In this document: piece by piece, positions 24,702-34,598 of the stretch
Position numbering within the stretch: position 1 is the stretch's first letter
Layout: the number at the start of each line of letters is the position of its first letter
Assembly: GCF_036250675.1 (NCBI RefSeq)
Contig: NZ_CP109592.1
Span: forward strand, 4,774,001 to 4,838,000
Length of the DNA: 64,000 nucleotides
Source of the DNA: Streptomyces sp. NBC_01689
GTDB taxonomy: Bacteria; Actinomycetota; Actinomycetes; Streptomycetales; Streptomycetaceae
Direction: 5' to 3'
Translations under genes and position numbers: made by a program
Notes under the pieces: generated by a model
Seen by the model: only the letters and a program-made list of their open reading frames with translations
The model's database searches: none
What the model was told of the DNA's origin: nothing

Positions 24702-24737
24702 CTCCCCGCCCTCCGCACGGTTGCGGAGGACGGGGAG
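24702..24737 (-). terminator. Terminator of the ask-asd operon
   Basis: CTCCCCG-C-CCTCCGCA and its near complement form a 16-bp stem with a single C/A mismatch around CGGT, about 150 bases past the asd stop codon in the leftward direction. Confidence 0.75.
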
Positions 24738-24888
24738 GGAAATCTTCGAACGCCGGGTGGGTCTCGATCAAGTGGTCCGGACCATTATTCCGGCCACAGG
24801 ACTCACACAGATCCTACAAACGATTCCGGAGATGACCAGGGAGATTTTTCGCGGCCCCCGCCCGCGGCCGGGAAACCCGCCGCGCAGG

Positions 24889-26046
24889 TCACGCCCGGTC
24901 GGCGGCACGGACCGACAGCTCCGCCGCCACCAGCTCCGCGATCTGCGCCGTGTTGAGCGCGGCGCCCTTGCGGAGGTTGTCGCCGCAGACGAAGAGTTCG
25001 AGGGCGGTCGGATCGTCGAGCGCCCGGCGGACGCGGCCGACCCAGGTCGGGTCGGTGCCCACGACGTCGGCGGGGGTGGGGAACTCGCCGGCGGCCGGAT
25101 CGTCGAACAGGACGACCCCGGGCGCGGTGGCCAGGATCTCCCGCGCCTTCGCCACCGTGACCCTGTCCTCGAAGCGGGCGTGGACGGTGAGGGAGTGCGT
25201 GGTGACGACCGGAACGCGGACGCAGGTCACGGCCACCGGCAGGTGGGGCAGGCCGAGGATCTTGCGGGACTCGTCCCGGACCTTCATCTCCTCCGAGGAC
25301 CAGCCGTCCTCGCGCAGCGACCCGGCCCACGGTACGACGTTCAGCGCCACCGGCTCCGGGAACGGGCCGGTGTTGTCGCCCACCGCGCGGCGTACGTCGC
25401 CGGGGCTGGTCCCCAGTTCCGTGCCGGCGACCAGGGACAGCTGCTGGCGCAGGGTGTCGACGCCGGCACGCCCGGCGCCGCTCACCGCCTGGTAGCTGGA
25501 GACCACCAGTTCGCGCAGTCCGAACTCGGCGTGCAGCGCGCCGAGCGCCACGATCATGGAGAGGGTGGTGCAGTTCGGGTTGGCGATGATCCCGCGCGGA
25601 CGCATCCGCGCGGTGTGCGGATTGACCTCGGGGACGACCAGGGGCACGTCCGGGTCCATCCGGAAGGCGCCCGAGTTGTCCACGACGATCACGCCCTTGG
25701 CGGCGGCGATCGGCGCCCAGTGGGCGGCCACCTCGTCGGGCACGTCGAACATCGCGACGTCGACGCCGTCGAGGGCGGCCTCGCTCAGGGCCGCCACCTC
25801 GACCTGCTCGCCGCGCACGGCCAGCTTGCGGCCGGCCGAGCGCGGGGAGGCGAGCAGCCGGATCTCGCCCCAGATGTCCGCGTGCTGGGACAGGATCTGG
25901 AGCATGACGCCGCCGACGGCGCCGGTCGCGCCCACGACCGCGAGCGTGGGACGTCCGAGGCGTCCGGGACGTCCGAGGTGATCGGAGTGACCGGGGCGAC
26001 CGGAGGGTCCGGAGTGTTCAGCCGGTCGCCCGGTCCGTTCGGCCAT
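24889..26046 (-). CDS. asd: Aspartate-semialdehyde dehydrogenase
   Basis: A 385-residue enzyme that reduces aspartyl phosphate to aspartate semialdehyde with NADPH, feeding lysine/diaminopimelate, threonine and methionine synthesis. The NADP loop [14 protein letters not shown] starts near residue 39; the catalytic cysteine lies in NPNCTT near residue 157; the substrate-binding [17 protein letters not shown] follows. The first 33 residues are a Gly/Arg/Pro/His-rich extension not needed for the fold, so a later start is possible. The ATG shares its last base with the ask stop codon, giving a one-base overlap and tight coupling. Confidence 0.95.
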   Translation of the reverse strand: MAERTGRPAEHSGPSGRPGHSDHLGRPGRLGRPTLAVVGATGAVGGVMLQILSQHADIWGEIRLLASPRSAGRKLAVRGEQVEVAALSEAALDGVDVAMFDVPDEVAAHWAPIAAAKGVIVVDNSGAFRMDPDVPLVVPEVNPHTARMRPRGIIANPNCTTLSMIVALGALHAEFGLRELVVSSYQAVSGAGRAGVDTLRQQLSLVAGTELGTSPGDVRRAVGDNTGPFPEPVALNVVPWAGSLREDGWSSEEMKVRDESRKILGLPHLPVAVTCVRVPVVTTHSLTVHARFEDRVTVAKAREILATAPGVVLFDDPAAGEFPTPADVVGTDPTWVGRVRRALDDPTALELFVCGDNLRKGAALNTAQIAELVAAELSVRAADRA

Positions 26047-27323
26047 CAGCGGCCAGTGCCCCCGTAGACGACGGCCTCGTCGCTGTCGGAGTCGAGACCG
26101 AAGGCGGTGTGCACGGCGCGCACGGCCTCCGGCACGTCGTCCGCGCGGGTCACGACCGAGATGCGGATCTCGGAGGTCGAGATCAGTTCGATGTTGACCC
26201 CGGCGTCGCTGAGCGCCTCGAAGAAGCCGGCCGTGACACCCGGGTTCGTCTTCATGCCCGCGCCGACCAGCGAGATCTTGCCGATCTGGTCGTCGTAGCG
26301 CAGCGAGTCGTAGCCGATGACGGACCGGGCCTTCTCCAGGGCGTCGATGGCCTTGCGGCCCTCGGTCTTGGGAAGGGTGAAGGAGATGTCCGTGAGGCCC
26401 GTGGAGGCGGCGGACACGTTCTGCACGACCATGTCGATGTTGATCTCGGCGTCGGCGATGGCCCGGAAGATCGAGGCGGCCTCGCCCGGCTTGTCCGGGA
26501 CACCGACGACCGTGACCTTGGCCTCGGAGGTGTCGTGAGCGACACCGGAGATGATGGCCTGCTCCACCTTCTGGTCCCCTTGCTGGATCGGTGCGTTGCT
26601 GACCCAGGTGCCCTGCAGTCCGCTGAAGGACGAGCGCACGTGGATCGGGATGTTGTAGCGGCGGGCGTACTCCACACAGCGGTGGAGCAGCACCTTGGAG
26701 CCGGAGGCGGCGAGCTCCAGCATGTCCTCGAAGGCGATCCAGTCGATCTTCTTCGCCTTCTTCACCACCCGCGGGTCGGCGGTGAACACGCCGTCGACGT
26801 CGGTGTAGATCTCGCAGACCTCGGCGTCGAGCGCCGCGGCGAGGGCGACGGCCGTCGTGTCGGACCCGCCGCGCCCGAGCGTGGTGATGTCCTTCTTGTC
26901 CTGGGAGACGCCCTGGAACCCGGCGACGATGGCGATGTTGCCCTCGTCGAGGGCGGTCCGGATACGACCGGGCGTGACGTCGATGATCCGCGCCTTGTTG
27001 TGGACCGAGTCGGTGATGACACCGGCCTGGCTGCCGGTGAAGGACTGGGCGCTGTGGCCCAGGTTCTTGATCGCCATCGCCAGCAGGGCCATGGAGATCC
27101 GCTCACCCGCGGTCAGGAGCATGTCGAACTCTCGCCCGCTGGGCATCGGAGACACCTGCTCGGCGAGATCGATCAGCTCGTCCGTCGTGTCGCCCATCGC
27201 GGAAACGACCACGACCACCTGGTGGCCGTTCTTCTTCGCTTCCACGATCCGCTTGGCGACGCGCTTGATGCCCTCGGCATCGGCTACGGAGGAACCTCCG
27301 TACTTCTGCACGACAAGGCCCAC
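26046..27323 (-). CDS. ask: Aspartate kinase
   Basis: A 425-residue aspartokinase, the first step of the aspartate amino-acid family. The kinase domain opens with [12 protein letters not shown] and contains [19 protein letters not shown] and [15 protein letters not shown]; two ACT regulatory domains fill the last 160 residues ([17 protein letters not shown] and [22 protein letters not shown]), implying feedback control, typically by lysine plus threonine. I use the GTG at 27323, with GAGGAG about seven bases upstream, rather than an ATG at 27353. An internal start for a small regulatory subunit is common in actinobacterial ask genes and cannot be ruled out. asd follows in the same operon. Confidence 0.95.
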   Translation of the reverse strand: MGLVVQKYGGSSVADAEGIKRVAKRIVEAKKNGHQVVVVVSAMGDTTDELIDLAEQVSPMPSGREFDMLLTAGERISMALLAMAIKNLGHSAQSFTGSQAGVITDSVHNKARIIDVTPGRIRTALDEGNIAIVAGFQGVSQDKKDITTLGRGGSDTTAVALAAALDAEVCEIYTDVDGVFTADPRVVKKAKKIDWIAFEDMLELAASGSKVLLHRCVEYARRYNIPIHVRSSFSGLQGTWVSNAPIQQGDQKVEQAIISGVAHDTSEAKVTVVGVPDKPGEAASIFRAIADAEINIDMVVQNVSAASTGLTDISFTLPKTEGRKAIDALEKARSVIGYDSLRYDDQIGKISLVGAGMKTNPGVTAGFFEALSDAGVNIELISTSEIRISVVTRADDVPEAVRAVHTAFGLDSDSDEAVVYGGTGR

Positions 27324-27662
27324 GTGCGCTCCTCGCTCCATCTGTCTCTGCACCGCACTCCTGCGGTCGGCTCAGTTTAACGAGCGGCCGGATTTCCCTT
27401 CCGAAGTATCGCATCGTGAGATGTCCCGCTCACGACGTGATCACTGCGGACCGTCAGGTCGACCGAGGCCGTCAGGGATCCTCCGGCCGCTCCGAGGCGG
27501 CATCTGCCCGCGTCCGGGCTCCGCCACTCCGGAAAGTGCCCCGAGTCACACGGGGACCGGTGCGACCCGGGCACGGACGAGGAGGGAGCGCACGCCGGGC
27601 GCAGCGGGTACGTCACGGCGCACCGGGCGGATCGCGGCGCCGGACCGCTCCCGCCAGGCCGT

Positions 27663-27701
27663 TTTCGCCGGACTGTTTTCGCCGGACCGATTTCGCCGGA
27701 C
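27663..27701. repeat. Three tandem 14-bp units with TTTCGCCGGAC core
   Basis: TTTCGCCGGAC starts at 27663, 27677 and 27691, each followed by three variable bases. The array ends ten bases before the stop codon of the leftward DUF5063 gene, in the 27324-27711 gap that also contains the ask promoter. Confidence 0.85.
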
Positions 27702-27711
27702 CGCCGCCGGA

Positions 27712-28371
27712 CTACTTGGACGTGCCCAGGCCCAGCGGTCCGCCGAGCTCCTCGGCCATCACCCGGCCCGCCTCCTCCGCGAGGATCTCCTCACCGAGGT
27801 CCTGGTCGGTGTCCAGGCCGTTCAGGTCGTCCAGAGGCTGGTTCAGCCGCACGTGGGCCACCAGGGACTGCAGGGCGCGCAGGGCGGCCGAGGCGGTGGA
27901 GCCCCAGTTCGAGAAGTACGAGAACTGCCACCACCACAGCGCCTCGCTGGTGCGTCCCGCGCGGTAGTGGGCCATGCCGTGGCGCAGGTCCGTGATGACG
28001 TCCGCGAAGTCGTCCGAGATCCGGCAGGCGACCGGGGCCCTGCGGGGCTCGTACGGGTCGAAGACCTCGGAGTAGACGTCGATCGGCTCCAGCATCACGG
28101 CGAGGCGCTGGCGCAGCTCGTCGACGTCCGGCTCGGGACCGAGGTCCGGCTCGTAGCGCTCGTCGGGGACGATGTCCTCGTGCGCGCCCAGGCGGCCGCC
28201 CGCCAGCAGGAGCTGGGAGATCTCCAGGAGGAGGAAGGGGACCGCCGAGTCCGGCTCGTCGCCCTTGGCCACCTCGGCGACGGCGACCAGGAAACTCTCG
28301 ACCTGGTCCGCGATCTGGACGCCGAAGTCGTCGGGGTCCTGGTTGGTGGCGTGCAGTGTGGCGTCAGACAT
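27712..28371 (-). CDS. DUF5063 protein
   Basis: A 219-residue acidic, mostly helical cytoplasmic protein of the DUF5063 family. Visible features are the N-terminal [35 protein letters not shown] in the middle, and the tryptophan-rich segment [19 protein letters not shown] near residue 143. The start codon lies within the end of recR (an eight-base overlap), so it belongs to the ybaB-recR operon. Function is unknown; the constant association with recR in actinobacteria suggests a link to recombination or to the cell cycle, which is inference only. Confidence 0.85.
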   Translation of the reverse strand: MSDATLHATNQDPDDFGVQIADQVESFLVAVAEVAKGDEPDSAVPFLLLEISQLLLAGGRLGAHEDIVPDERYEPDLGPEPDVDELRQRLAVMLEPIDVYSEVFDPYEPRRAPVACRISDDFADVITDLRHGMAHYRAGRTSEALWWWQFSYFSNWGSTASAALRALQSLVAHVRLNQPLDDLNGLDTDQDLGEEILAEEAGRVMAEELGGPLGLGTSK

Positions 28372-28963
28372 CTAGGAGTCGTCTCCCCTCGAAGGCGCGG
28401 CCGAGCGTGACCTCGTCCGCGTATTCCAGGTCGCCACCCACCGGGAGGCCGCTGGCCAGGCGGGTGACCCTGAGGCCCATGGGCTTGATCATGCGGGCGA
28501 GATACGTGGCCGTGGCCTCGCCCTCCAGGTTCGGGTCGGTGGCCAGGATGAGTTCCGTGACCGCGCCGTCCGCGAGGCGGGCGAGCAGCTCCCTTATCCG
28601 CAGGTCGTCCGGACCGACGCCCTCGATCGGGCTGATCGCACCGCCGAGCACGTGGTACTTCCCCCGGAACTCACGCGTCCGCTCGATCGCGATGACGTCC
28701 TTCGGCTCCTCGACCACGCAGATCACCGACAGGTCGCGGCGCGGGTCGCGGCAGATGTTGCACAGCTCCTCCTGCGCCACGTTGCCGCAGGTCGCGCAGA
28801 AGCGGACCTTCGCCTTGACCTCCATGAGGCACTGCGCGAGCCGGCGGACGTCCGTCGGCTCGGCCTGCAGGATGTGGAAGGCGATCCGCTGCGCGCTCTT
28901 GGGACCGACGCCGGGCAGCCGCCCCAACTCGTCGATGAGGTCCTGGACCACGCCTTCGTACAA
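28364..28963 (-). CDS. recR: Recombination mediator protein RecR
   Basis: A 199-residue RecR, which with RecO and RecF loads RecA at gapped DNA. The helix-hairpin-helix [20 protein letters not shown] is at about 13-32, the four-cysteine zinc finger [18 protein letters not shown] at about 56-73, and the Toprim domain starts at [10 protein letters not shown] with [16 protein letters not shown] near 145. Length and motifs are standard. The start is TTG at 28963, with AAGGGCGG upstream. It is preceded by ybaB at 58 bases and overlaps the next gene, the usual ybaB-recR arrangement. Confidence 0.97.
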   Translation of the reverse strand: MYEGVVQDLIDELGRLPGVGPKSAQRIAFHILQAEPTDVRRLAQCLMEVKAKVRFCATCGNVAQEELCNICRDPRRDLSVICVVEEPKDVIAIERTREFRGKYHVLGGAISPIEGVGPDDLRIRELLARLADGAVTELILATDPNLEGEATATYLARMIKPMGLRVTRLASGLPVGGDLEYADEVTLGRAFEGRRLLDV

Positions 28964-29021
28964 CGGACTGCCGCCCTTCCTGGATTCGTTCAGTACGTAC
29001 GGTAGTTGGCCGCCGCCGGTC

Positions 29022-29363
29022 TTAGAAGGGCAGACCGGGGATGCCGCTGCCGCCGAGGCCCTGGGCGAGCGGGCCGAGCTTCTGCTGCTGGAGCGCCTGC
29101 GCGTTCTCGTTCGCCGCCTGGACCGCCGCGACGACCAGGTCGGCGAGCGTCTCCGTGTCCTCGGGGTCCACCGCCTTCGGGTCGATCACCAGGGCGCGGA
29201 GCTCGCCGGAGCCGGTCACCGTCGCCTTCACCAGACCGCCGCCCGACTGGCCTTCCACCTCCGTGCGCGCGAGTTCCTCCTGCGCGTTCGCGAGGTCCTG
29301 CTGCATCTTCTGGGCCTGCTGGAGCAGCTGCTGCATGTTGGGCTGGCCACCACCGGGAATCAC
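29022..29363 (-). CDS. YbaB/EbfC family nucleoid-associated protein
   Basis: A 113-residue DNA-binding protein that forms tweezer-like homodimers. The typical coiled N-terminus ([22 protein letters not shown]) is followed by the beta sheet [27 protein letters not shown] and a Gln/Gly-rich end. It starts with GTG at 29363 behind CAGGAG. It is the first gene of the ybaB-recR-DUF5063 operon. A dnaX gene, which often precedes it elsewhere, is not present upstream. Confidence 0.95.
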   Translation of the reverse strand: MIPGGGQPNMQQLLQQAQKMQQDLANAQEELARTEVEGQSGGGLVKATVTGSGELRALVIDPKAVDPEDTETLADLVVAAVQAANENAQALQQQKLGPLAQGLGGSGIPGLPF

Positions 29364-29698
29364 GATCAGCTCCTGGGTCGTACGGCTGTCCGCACCACTG
29401 CGCGGGCGGGGTTTTCCCGCTCAGCACGAGCCTACGTGGTCGACGGGCCGGTCGCCCCAGCACTCTTTCGAGTGACACCGCCCGTCCGCCTATACCTGAC
29501 GAAGACCCACGTCCGGGCGGAAAACCGGTGAAAATCAGGCCATCGCCACCCATTGGGCGGTAGGAAAGGGACGGCGCCCGGGCATCATGCGTCACGCAGC
29601 ATCACACAACGTCACTAGTTTTCGTCGGAGCCGTCGTCGCCGGAGTCGTGGTCCGCGTCGTCGTCGGCGTCATCACCGTCGTCAGGAGGGAGTGCCGG
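29364..29698. promoter_or_regulatory. Divergent promoter region of the ybaB operon and the SLATT gene
   Basis: No gene is supported in these 335 bases. It should hold promoters in both directions. The only clear signal is AGGAGG at about 29684-29689, the ribosome-binding site of the SLATT gene. Confidence 0.4.
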
Positions 29699-30439
29699 GT
29701 GAGCCAGCCGGAGATGCAGCCCGAGGGGCCGCCCCAGGACGCCCGGAACGACGGGTCCGCGGGGCCCCGGCCGGGCGACCTGACCGGCAGGCCGCTCCCG
29801 CTCGGGGACTGGGGCGAACCGGCCGAGCGGCTCCACGAGCTGTACCGGTGGGTGGAGCGGGGGGCCCTCGACACGGCGTCCTGGTACCTGTCGGACCGGT
29901 CCGGGAAGCGGTGGGCGGCCCGGGTGCTGCGGGGCGGGGCGGCGCTGGGCGCGGTGGCCGGAGCGGCGCTGCCGCTGCTGGATCTCACCGGAGTCGTCGG
30001 CGGCGTGGCTCCCTGGGGGTATCTCGCGCTGCTGCTCGGAGTGGCGTGTGTGGCGGGCGACCGGTTCTTCGGGGTGACCTCCGGGTGGATAAGGGACGTG
30101 GCCACGGCGCAGGCCGTGCAGCGGCGGCTCCAGGCGCTCCAGTTCGACTGGGCGTCCGAGAGCGTGCGGGAGGTGCTGGGGCCGGCGGAGGGGACCGCCA
30201 GCGAGGCGGCGGAGCGGTGTCTCGGTGTCCTGCGCAGGTTCTGCGAGGACGTGACGGAGCTGGTCAGGACCGAGACGGCGGACTGGATGGTGGAGTTCCG
30301 GACGGGGACCGCGCCGCTGGGGATCCAGTCGTCGGCGGCCGGGACGCCCCGGGCGGAGGGGGCGCCGCAGGGGCGGGTTCCGTTGCCGCCGGGGACTCGT
30401 CCGAACATGCCGCGGCAGCGGCCGCCCGAGCCGCGGTAG
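29699..30439 (+). CDS. SLATT-domain membrane protein
   Basis: A 246-residue protein with the SLATT plan: a soluble N-terminus, a helical lead-in (PAERLHELYRWVERGALDTASWYL), two adjoining transmembrane helices at about 82-98 and 106-123 (LGAVAGAALPLLDL, WGYLALLLGVACVAGDRFFG) and a helical cytoplasmic end. SLATT proteins are predicted pore formers in nucleotide-signalled conflict systems, but a single-gene SLATT next to ybaB is a core feature in streptomycetes, so a defence role here is uncertain. GTG 29699 is chosen because AGGAGG lies about nine bases upstream. No nucleotide cyclase or similar sensor is adjacent. Confidence 0.7.
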   Translation: MSQPEMQPEGPPQDARNDGSAGPRPGDLTGRPLPLGDWGEPAERLHELYRWVERGALDTASWYLSDRSGKRWAARVLRGGAALGAVAGAALPLLDLTGVVGGVAPWGYLALLLGVACVAGDRFFGVTSGWIRDVATAQAVQRRLQALQFDWASESVREVLGPAEGTASEAAERCLGVLRRFCEDVTELVRTETADWMVEFRTGTAPLGIQSSAAGTPRAEGAPQGRVPLPPGTRPNMPRQRPPEPR

Positions 30440-30473
30440 CCCTCCGGGCGGGGCCAGGTGGGGGGTGGGGGCT

Positions 30474-30683
30474 GGGGGCCCAGGCCGTGTGTTCGGTGCG
30501 GGGGCGTGAGGGCTTGTCGCGCCGTTCCCCGCGCCCCTCATCAGGGGGCCCAGGCCGTGTGTTCGGTGCGGGGGCGTGAGGGCTTGTCGCGCCGTTCCCC
30601 GCGCCCCTCATCAGGGGGCCCAGGCCGTGTGTTCGGTGCGGGGGCGTGAGGGCTTGTCGCGCCGTTCCCCGCGCCCCTTGTCA
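30474..30683. repeat. Three tandem copies of a 70-bp unit
   Basis: Units start at 30474, 30544 and 30614. The first two are identical and the third differs only at its 3' end. Each contains CAGGCCGTGTGTTCGGTG, then a GTGAGGGCTTGTCGCGCC segment and the CCCCGCGCCCC motif. The latter half resembles a repeat scattered through many Streptomyces chromosomes. The array lies between the convergent SLATT and PstS-like genes and carries no supported gene. Confidence 0.95.
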
Positions 30684-30696
30684 GGGCGGCGTGGGG

Positions 30697-32229
30697 TCAG
30701 TTCGTGCCGCAGATCTTCAGGCCCACCGGGGTGCCGCACGGCAGGTGGCCGTGGGTGCGGATCACGTCCTGGCCGCTGCCCCTGCTGATGTAGGCGAGGA
30801 AGCTGGAGGCCAGGGAGTCGGCGGGCGGCTGGCCGTAGGTGTAGGCGTACTCGATCTCGCGGTACGGGTAGTCGCCGGCACCGCGCTCCAGCGCCTCCAC
30901 GGAGGGGGTGTGGCCGGCGAGGGTGAGCCGGTGCAGGCCCTTGCGGCCGGTCGCGAGGTTCAGCTCGCTGTACCCGATCGCGCCGGGGAGCCCCGCCACG
31001 GTGCTCAGCACCTGGTCGGTGGAGTCGAGTTCGCAGCGCACCACGGGGGCCGTCGCGTCGTCCTTGTGGACGCAGTCGAGGGAGGAGTTCGCGATCTCGC
31101 CGCGGCCCAGCACCCGGCGCTGGAAGACCTGCCGGGTACCGGAGTTGGCGTCCCGGCTGACGAGGAGCACCGGCCGGTCGGGGCCGCCGAGCTGCTTCCA
31201 GTTGCGGATCTCGCCGCGGTAGAGGCGGCGTACCTCGTCCAGGGTGAGGCCGCGCAGCGGGATCCCGTCGTTGACGACCAGCGCGAAGACCGAGACCGCG
31301 ACCCGGTTCTCCCGCAGCTGCGGGAACCCGCTCGGCTTGGGCCCGTCGGAGAGGGCCACGACGGGCGGCGACCCGTTCTCGGCCTTGGCCCCCGCGTCCG
31401 CGAGCTCACGCACCCCCGCCGTGCTGCCGTGCGCGTCGACCACGATGTCGGAACCCCCGCAGTCCCGCTCGTACTTCTTCGCCAGCTCGCTCATGACGGG
31501 CGCGAAGGCGGTCGAGCCGGTGACCGTCAGGGTGCCCTTCTCGCAGCCGATCGGCGGCGGCGAGTCGTCCCGCAGCACGACGATCAGCGCGAGGGTGACC
31601 ACGCACGCCGTCAGCACCACGGTGATCGTCCGGGCCGCGCGGCTGAACAGCGGCGGCTGGTCGTCCGGTGTCGTACTGCGGTTGGGGCTGACCTCGCCGT
31701 CCCGCAGGCCGCCGATGAGCCGTATGTTCCGGCCGACGTCACCGCCCGACAGCAGCACGAGCAGCTTGAAGTGCTCGCCCCGGTTGAGCGGGACGCGCGG
31801 GATGCGCAGGGTGCCGCCCTCGTAACTGAGCCCCGCGGCCGGGGTGAAGTGGTCCATCAGGTGGTCGGTGCCGGGCGGCTGGGTGACGGACACGCCCCGG
31901 ATGGTGCGGTCGGTGAACACCGCGGTGAGACCGTGCCGTTCACGGCTCGTGTAGTCGTCGCCCGCGATGCTCTGCGAGCCGTCGTTCTCGATCCGCAGCA
32001 GCACCAGGGTGGCGTCGGCCATGCCCGGTGCCTCGTCGAACAGCCCGAGCCGCACGTTGGCGCGCCCCGAACGCACGTCGTCGCCCACCGGGTTGTCCAT
32101 CTGCACCCGGTACCCGATGCGTTTGCGCCGCGGCACCCGCCGCTCGTACCAGACCATCACAGCGGAGGAGACGACACCGATCACGGCGGTCCCGACGGCC
32201 ACTACGTTCTCTGCGCTCAACCACTCCAT
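30697..32229 (-). CDS. Membrane-anchored PstS-like substrate-binding protein
   Basis: A 510-residue protein. The N-terminus has a transmembrane helix at about 8-25 (VVAVGTAVIGVVSSAVMVWYERR), then a beta-rich intracellular domain of about 170 residues (RANVRLGLFDEAPGMADATLVLLRIEND), a second helix at about 202-220, and a C-terminal periplasmic-binding-protein type 2 domain with LTVTGSTAFAPVMSEL, VVDAHGSTAGVREL and LVSRDANSGTRQVFQRR, the phosphate-contact style of PstS. Starting at ATG 32229 puts GGGGGAG nine bases upstream. It has the binding domain outside and a separate domain inside, so it looks like a receptor rather than a transporter part. The kinase gene lies directly upstream on the same strand. 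Confidence 0.8.
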   Translation of the reverse strand: MEWLSAENVVAVGTAVIGVVSSAVMVWYERRVPRRKRIGYRVQMDNPVGDDVRSGRANVRLGLFDEAPGMADATLVLLRIENDGSQSIAGDDYTSRERHGLTAVFTDRTIRGVSVTQPPGTDHLMDHFTPAAGLSYEGGTLRIPRVPLNRGEHFKLLVLLSGGDVGRNIRLIGGLRDGEVSPNRSTTPDDQPPLFSRAARTITVVLTACVVTLALIVVLRDDSPPPIGCEKGTLTVTGSTAFAPVMSELAKKYERDCGGSDIVVDAHGSTAGVRELADAGAKAENGSPPVVALSDGPKPSGFPQLRENRVAVSVFALVVNDGIPLRGLTLDEVRRLYRGEIRNWKQLGGPDRPVLLVSRDANSGTRQVFQRRVLGRGEIANSSLDCVHKDDATAPVVRCELDSTDQVLSTVAGLPGAIGYSELNLATGRKGLHRLTLAGHTPSVEALERGAGDYPYREIEYAYTYGQPPADSLASSFLAYISRGSGQDVIRTHGHLPCGTPVGLKICGTN

Positions 32230-32380
32230 CGCGAGCCACTCCCCCGAGCCCGACGGTGCGGTCACCGTACGCCCAGGACCGGGAACGCCCGGCGTACGCC
32301 GGATGAAGTCTCGGCGGAAGTCGGCGGCGGCCGGCCCCGACCGCGGCCGGCCCGCGGGCACCGCTTCCCGGATACGCCGG

Positions 32381-34357
32381 TCAGCCGCTTTTCGTGTACG
32401 TCAGGGCGTCGCCCGAGTCGCTGTTCACCCGGCGCAGACCGCCGTCGGGCAACAGGGTCACCTCCGAGGCGGCGCCCGGGGTGCAGGAGGAGAGCGGTTC
32501 GCCGGAGACGACCTGCGAGGGACCGATCCGCAGCGTGCTGTCGGCCGCCGGGGCCGTGGTCAGCGTGGCCTCGAAGACGCAGTGGTAGGTGCCGCTGCCG
32601 AGCGGGCCGTCCGCGGTGAGCGAGAGGACCGTGTCGCCGACCTCGCCCTGCCGGATGGTGAGCCGACGTGTGTTGTGCCCCGTCGCGTTGTCGATGGAGG
32701 CGCCCCAGGTGCCGAGGAACCCCTCCGGGACGGTCCCGCTCCCGGCCGACGGCGAGGCCGACGACTCGGTGGGGGCCGGAGCGGAGGCGGAGCCGGACGG
32801 CCCGGACGCCGACGGGCCCGGCGTCGCGGGAGCGGTGGTGGGCCGGGTCCCCTTCGAGTCGTCGGTGCCGCCGCTGCCGCCCTGCATCAGGGCGTACACG
32901 GAGCCGCCCGCGCCCAGCGCGACGACCAGCGCCACCACGATCAGGGCGGCGGTCGAGCGTCCGTTCCTCCGCGGGGGCTCCAGGTGGTCGGGGACGGGTC
33001 CTGCGCCGGGGCCGTACGGCGTCGTCGTGCCGTAGGAGCCCGGCTGGGTGCCCCAACCGCCCTGCGGATAGCCGTAGGCGGGCGGTCCCGCGGGGCTGGG
33101 GTGCTGCTGGGGGTAGCCGTACGCGGGATGCGGCGCGGGCGGTGCGGCCGGCGGGGGCGTCCCGTGGAAACCCCCGATCATCGTGGGGAGATGGTCCGCC
33201 GGGCCCGGCTGCCCCGGCGGCGGGGTGGCCGCGTGCTCCGGGGAGACCTCGGGGACCGGCACCGCGCCGGAGGCGACGGGCTCGGCGGATGCGGCGGGTC
33301 CAGCGGGCTCGGGTGCGGGCTCGGATGCGGGCGCGGACGCGGCGGGTGCGGCGGGTGGCTTGGACAGGTCGGGGGCCGGGGCGGCCGTCGGGTCCGCGGC
33401 CCGCTGCGGAACCGTCGGGAGCGCGGCGGGCGTCGCGTCCGGGTTCTCCGTGTCCAGCAACCGCACGGCGTGCCGACCGAGTTGGGCGACCAGCGCACTC
33501 GGCAGCCACGGGTCACGGGACCGTCCGCCCGACACCGTGTCCTCCGCGCCCGTCCGCTGCAGGATCTCGTCGAGCGAGGGCCGCGCCCCGGGGTCCTTGC
33601 GCAGACAGTGCCCTACGAGGTCGGCGAGCCCCTCCGGTACGCCCTCCAGGTCCGGGTCCTCCTGCGCGATGCGGAACATCATCGCGTGCGCCCCGCTGCC
33701 GGCGGCCCCGAAGGGGAGCACGCCCGTGGCCGCGTACGAGAGGACCGAGCCCAGGCAGAAGACGTCGCAGGCAGGCGTGACACGGTCGCCGCGGACCTGC
33801 TCGGGCGCCATGAAGCCCGGCGAGCCGATGAGGGCGCCGGTGCGGGTGAGACCGCCGTCGGTGACGGTCTCCAGGGCGCGCGCGATCCCGAAGTCGATGA
33901 CGCGCGGGCCGTCGATCGTCACGAGCACGTTGGAGGGCTTGAGGTCGCGGTGGATGAGTCCGGCGGCGTGGATGTCCTTCAGGGCGTGCGCGAGACCGGC
34001 CGCGAGGATGCGCACGGAACGCTCCGGGAGCGCGCCGTGGTCGTGGCCGACGACCGTCTGGAGGCTGGGCCCGGCCACGTAACCGGTCGCGACCCACGGG
34101 ATCGCGGCCTCGGTGTCGGCGTCCAGCACGGGCGCGGTCCAGTACCCGCCGACCCGGCGCGCGGCCTGCACCTCCTGCCGGAAGCGGGCCCGGAACTCCT
34201 CCTGCTCGGCCAGCTCCTCGCGGACCAGTTTCACCGCGACGGTACGGCCGCGGTCGGAGCGCGCGAGATAGACGTTCCCCATCCCGCCGGCACCGAGCCG
34301 CGCCATCAGCCGGTACACCCCGATCTGACGCGGGTCCCCGTCCCCCAGCTTCTCCAT
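32381..34357 (-). CDS. Transmembrane Ser/Thr protein kinase (PknB type)
   Basis: A 658-residue eukaryotic-like kinase. The catalytic domain is complete: G-loop GAGGMGNV at 22-29, K43 in VAVK, HRD at 136-138 with KPSN, and DFG at 155-157. A long Pro/Ala-rich juxtamembrane region leads to one transmembrane helix at about 470-490, and an outer domain of about 120 residues ends the protein (TIRQGEVGDTVLSLTADGPLGSGTYHCVFEA). The outer domain has no PASTA repeats. The ATG at 34357 has GGGAGG nine bases upstream. The neighbouring PstS-like receptor 151 bases downstream may be its sensing partner or its substrate; that is inference from order. Confidence 0.92.
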   Translation of the reverse strand: MEKLGDGDPRQIGVYRLMARLGAGGMGNVYLARSDRGRTVAVKLVREELAEQEEFRARFRQEVQAARRVGGYWTAPVLDADTEAAIPWVATGYVAGPSLQTVVGHDHGALPERSVRILAAGLAHALKDIHAAGLIHRDLKPSNVLVTIDGPRVIDFGIARALETVTDGGLTRTGALIGSPGFMAPEQVRGDRVTPACDVFCLGSVLSYAATGVLPFGAAGSGAHAMMFRIAQEDPDLEGVPEGLADLVGHCLRKDPGARPSLDEILQRTGAEDTVSGGRSRDPWLPSALVAQLGRHAVRLLDTENPDATPAALPTVPQRAADPTAAPAPDLSKPPAAPAASAPASEPAPEPAGPAASAEPVASGAVPVPEVSPEHAATPPPGQPGPADHLPTMIGGFHGTPPPAAPPAPHPAYGYPQQHPSPAGPPAYGYPQGGWGTQPGSYGTTTPYGPGAGPVPDHLEPPRRNGRSTAALIVVALVVALGAGGSVYALMQGGSGGTDDSKGTRPTTAPATPGPSASGPSGSASAPAPTESSASPSAGSGTVPEGFLGTWGASIDNATGHNTRRLTIRQGEVGDTVLSLTADGPLGSGTYHCVFEATLTTAPAADSTLRIGPSQVVSGEPLSSCTPGAASEVTLLPDGGLRRVNSDSGDALTYTKSG

Positions 34358-34585
34358 CGTCGCGCGCCCTCCCCCGTACGTGTGCAACAGCCCGAGGATA
34401 GTGGGGCCGTCCGGGGAGGCGGGTGGGGTGCCGTCTACGGTTCCGTAACAGCGTCTGGCGTTTCCGTGACGCCCGTCGCGCGTCCGCCGGGCACTCCGTC
34501 CCGGGGCTCCCACGCCCGACAGACTGTCGCGGAAAGCACCGGACCGCAGACAGGACGCCGATATCGCGTCCGCTCCGTGGACACC

Positions 34586-34591
34586 TACGCT
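34586..34591 (+). promoter_or_regulatory. Putative leaderless -10 box (TACGCT) of the aminotransferase gene
   Basis: TACGCT ends seven bases before the ATG at 34599; no ribosome-binding site is visible. Confidence 0.45.
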
Positions 34592-34598
34592 TCGGCGC

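Noticed and set aside
30474..30683. CRISPR array at the 70-bp repeats
   Set aside because: Units are contiguous with no spacers of different sequence, and there are no cas genes in the window.
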